From Clostridia bacterium (lineage in GTDB: Bacteria > Bacillota > Clostridia > UBA1381 > UMGS1253), in assembly GCA_017411585.1 (NCBI GenBank), contig JAFQPV010000257.1, forward strand, positions 1 through 5,317: a stretch of 5,317 bases of DNA, in the 5' to 3' direction. The notes beneath the pieces were generated by a model that saw only the letters and a list, made by a program, of their open reading frames with translations, was not told the DNA's origin and made no database searches. Position numbers and translations under genes: made by a program. Position 1 is the first letter of the stretch; each line of letters begins with the position of its first letter. This document shows positions 5,298-5,317 of this stretch, one piece after another.

Positions 5298-5317
5298 ATG
5301 AAGGAAAAAATTTATAC
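5298..5317 (+). CDS. Start of an unidentified gene, cut by the window end
   Basis: Only six codons are visible, reading M-K-E-K-I-Y, too few to identify a product. The start is supported by AGGTGAT (5286-5292), a near-perfect ribosome binding site five bases before the ATG, and by an extended -10 box at 5270-5278. The gene is divergent from tyrS and shares its 149-base upstream region. Confidence 0.6.

Overview
The window looks like chromosomal housekeeping DNA from a low-to-moderate-GC Firmicute, probably a member of the Clostridia. The evidence is GGTGA/AGGAG-type ribosome binding sites, compact intergenic spacers, a tRNA-Arg(ACG) of Bacillus/Clostridium type, a thymidylate synthase of the Bacillus/phi3T class and intrinsic terminators with U-tracts. 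I cannot name the genus. No mobile element, CRISPR array or integrase is visible, and there is no gene-free stretch over 300 bases.

Left part, positions 1-1091. A tRNA-Arg(ACG) gene with encoded CCA follows an extended -10 promoter and ends at an intrinsic terminator. A complete AraC-family regulator (cupin plus double HTH) comes immediately after. It ends at a second hairpin shared with a small convergent gene on the minus strand, a 59-codon predicted single-pass membrane protein with a TTG start that a standard ATG-based search would miss.

Middle, positions 1258-1822. Divergent, overlapping promoters serve the small membrane gene (minus) and tadA (plus). TadA is the deaminase that makes inosine at position 34 of exactly the tRNA-Arg(ACG) encoded at the start of the window. 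tadA converges on the next operon through a 12-bp shared terminator hairpin.

Right part, positions 1824-5317. A tight minus-strand operon runs tyrS, thyA, folA, rnhA. ThyA turns dUMP and methylene-THF into dTMP and dihydrofolate, and FolA regenerates tetrahydrofolate. rnhA overlaps folA by an ATGA. The folA product is unusual: after a complete DHFR domain it carries a cysteine-rich C-terminal domain resembling DUF2007 (a putative signal-transducing domain). tyrS has a promoter only about 45 bases upstream of its start and no room for a T-box leader. A divergent plus-strand gene starts at 5298 and runs out of the window.

The most notable items are the DHFR-DUF2007 fusion and the small TTG-started membrane protein. 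The rest is conserved core metabolism and translation. I found no convincing wholly new multi-gene system.
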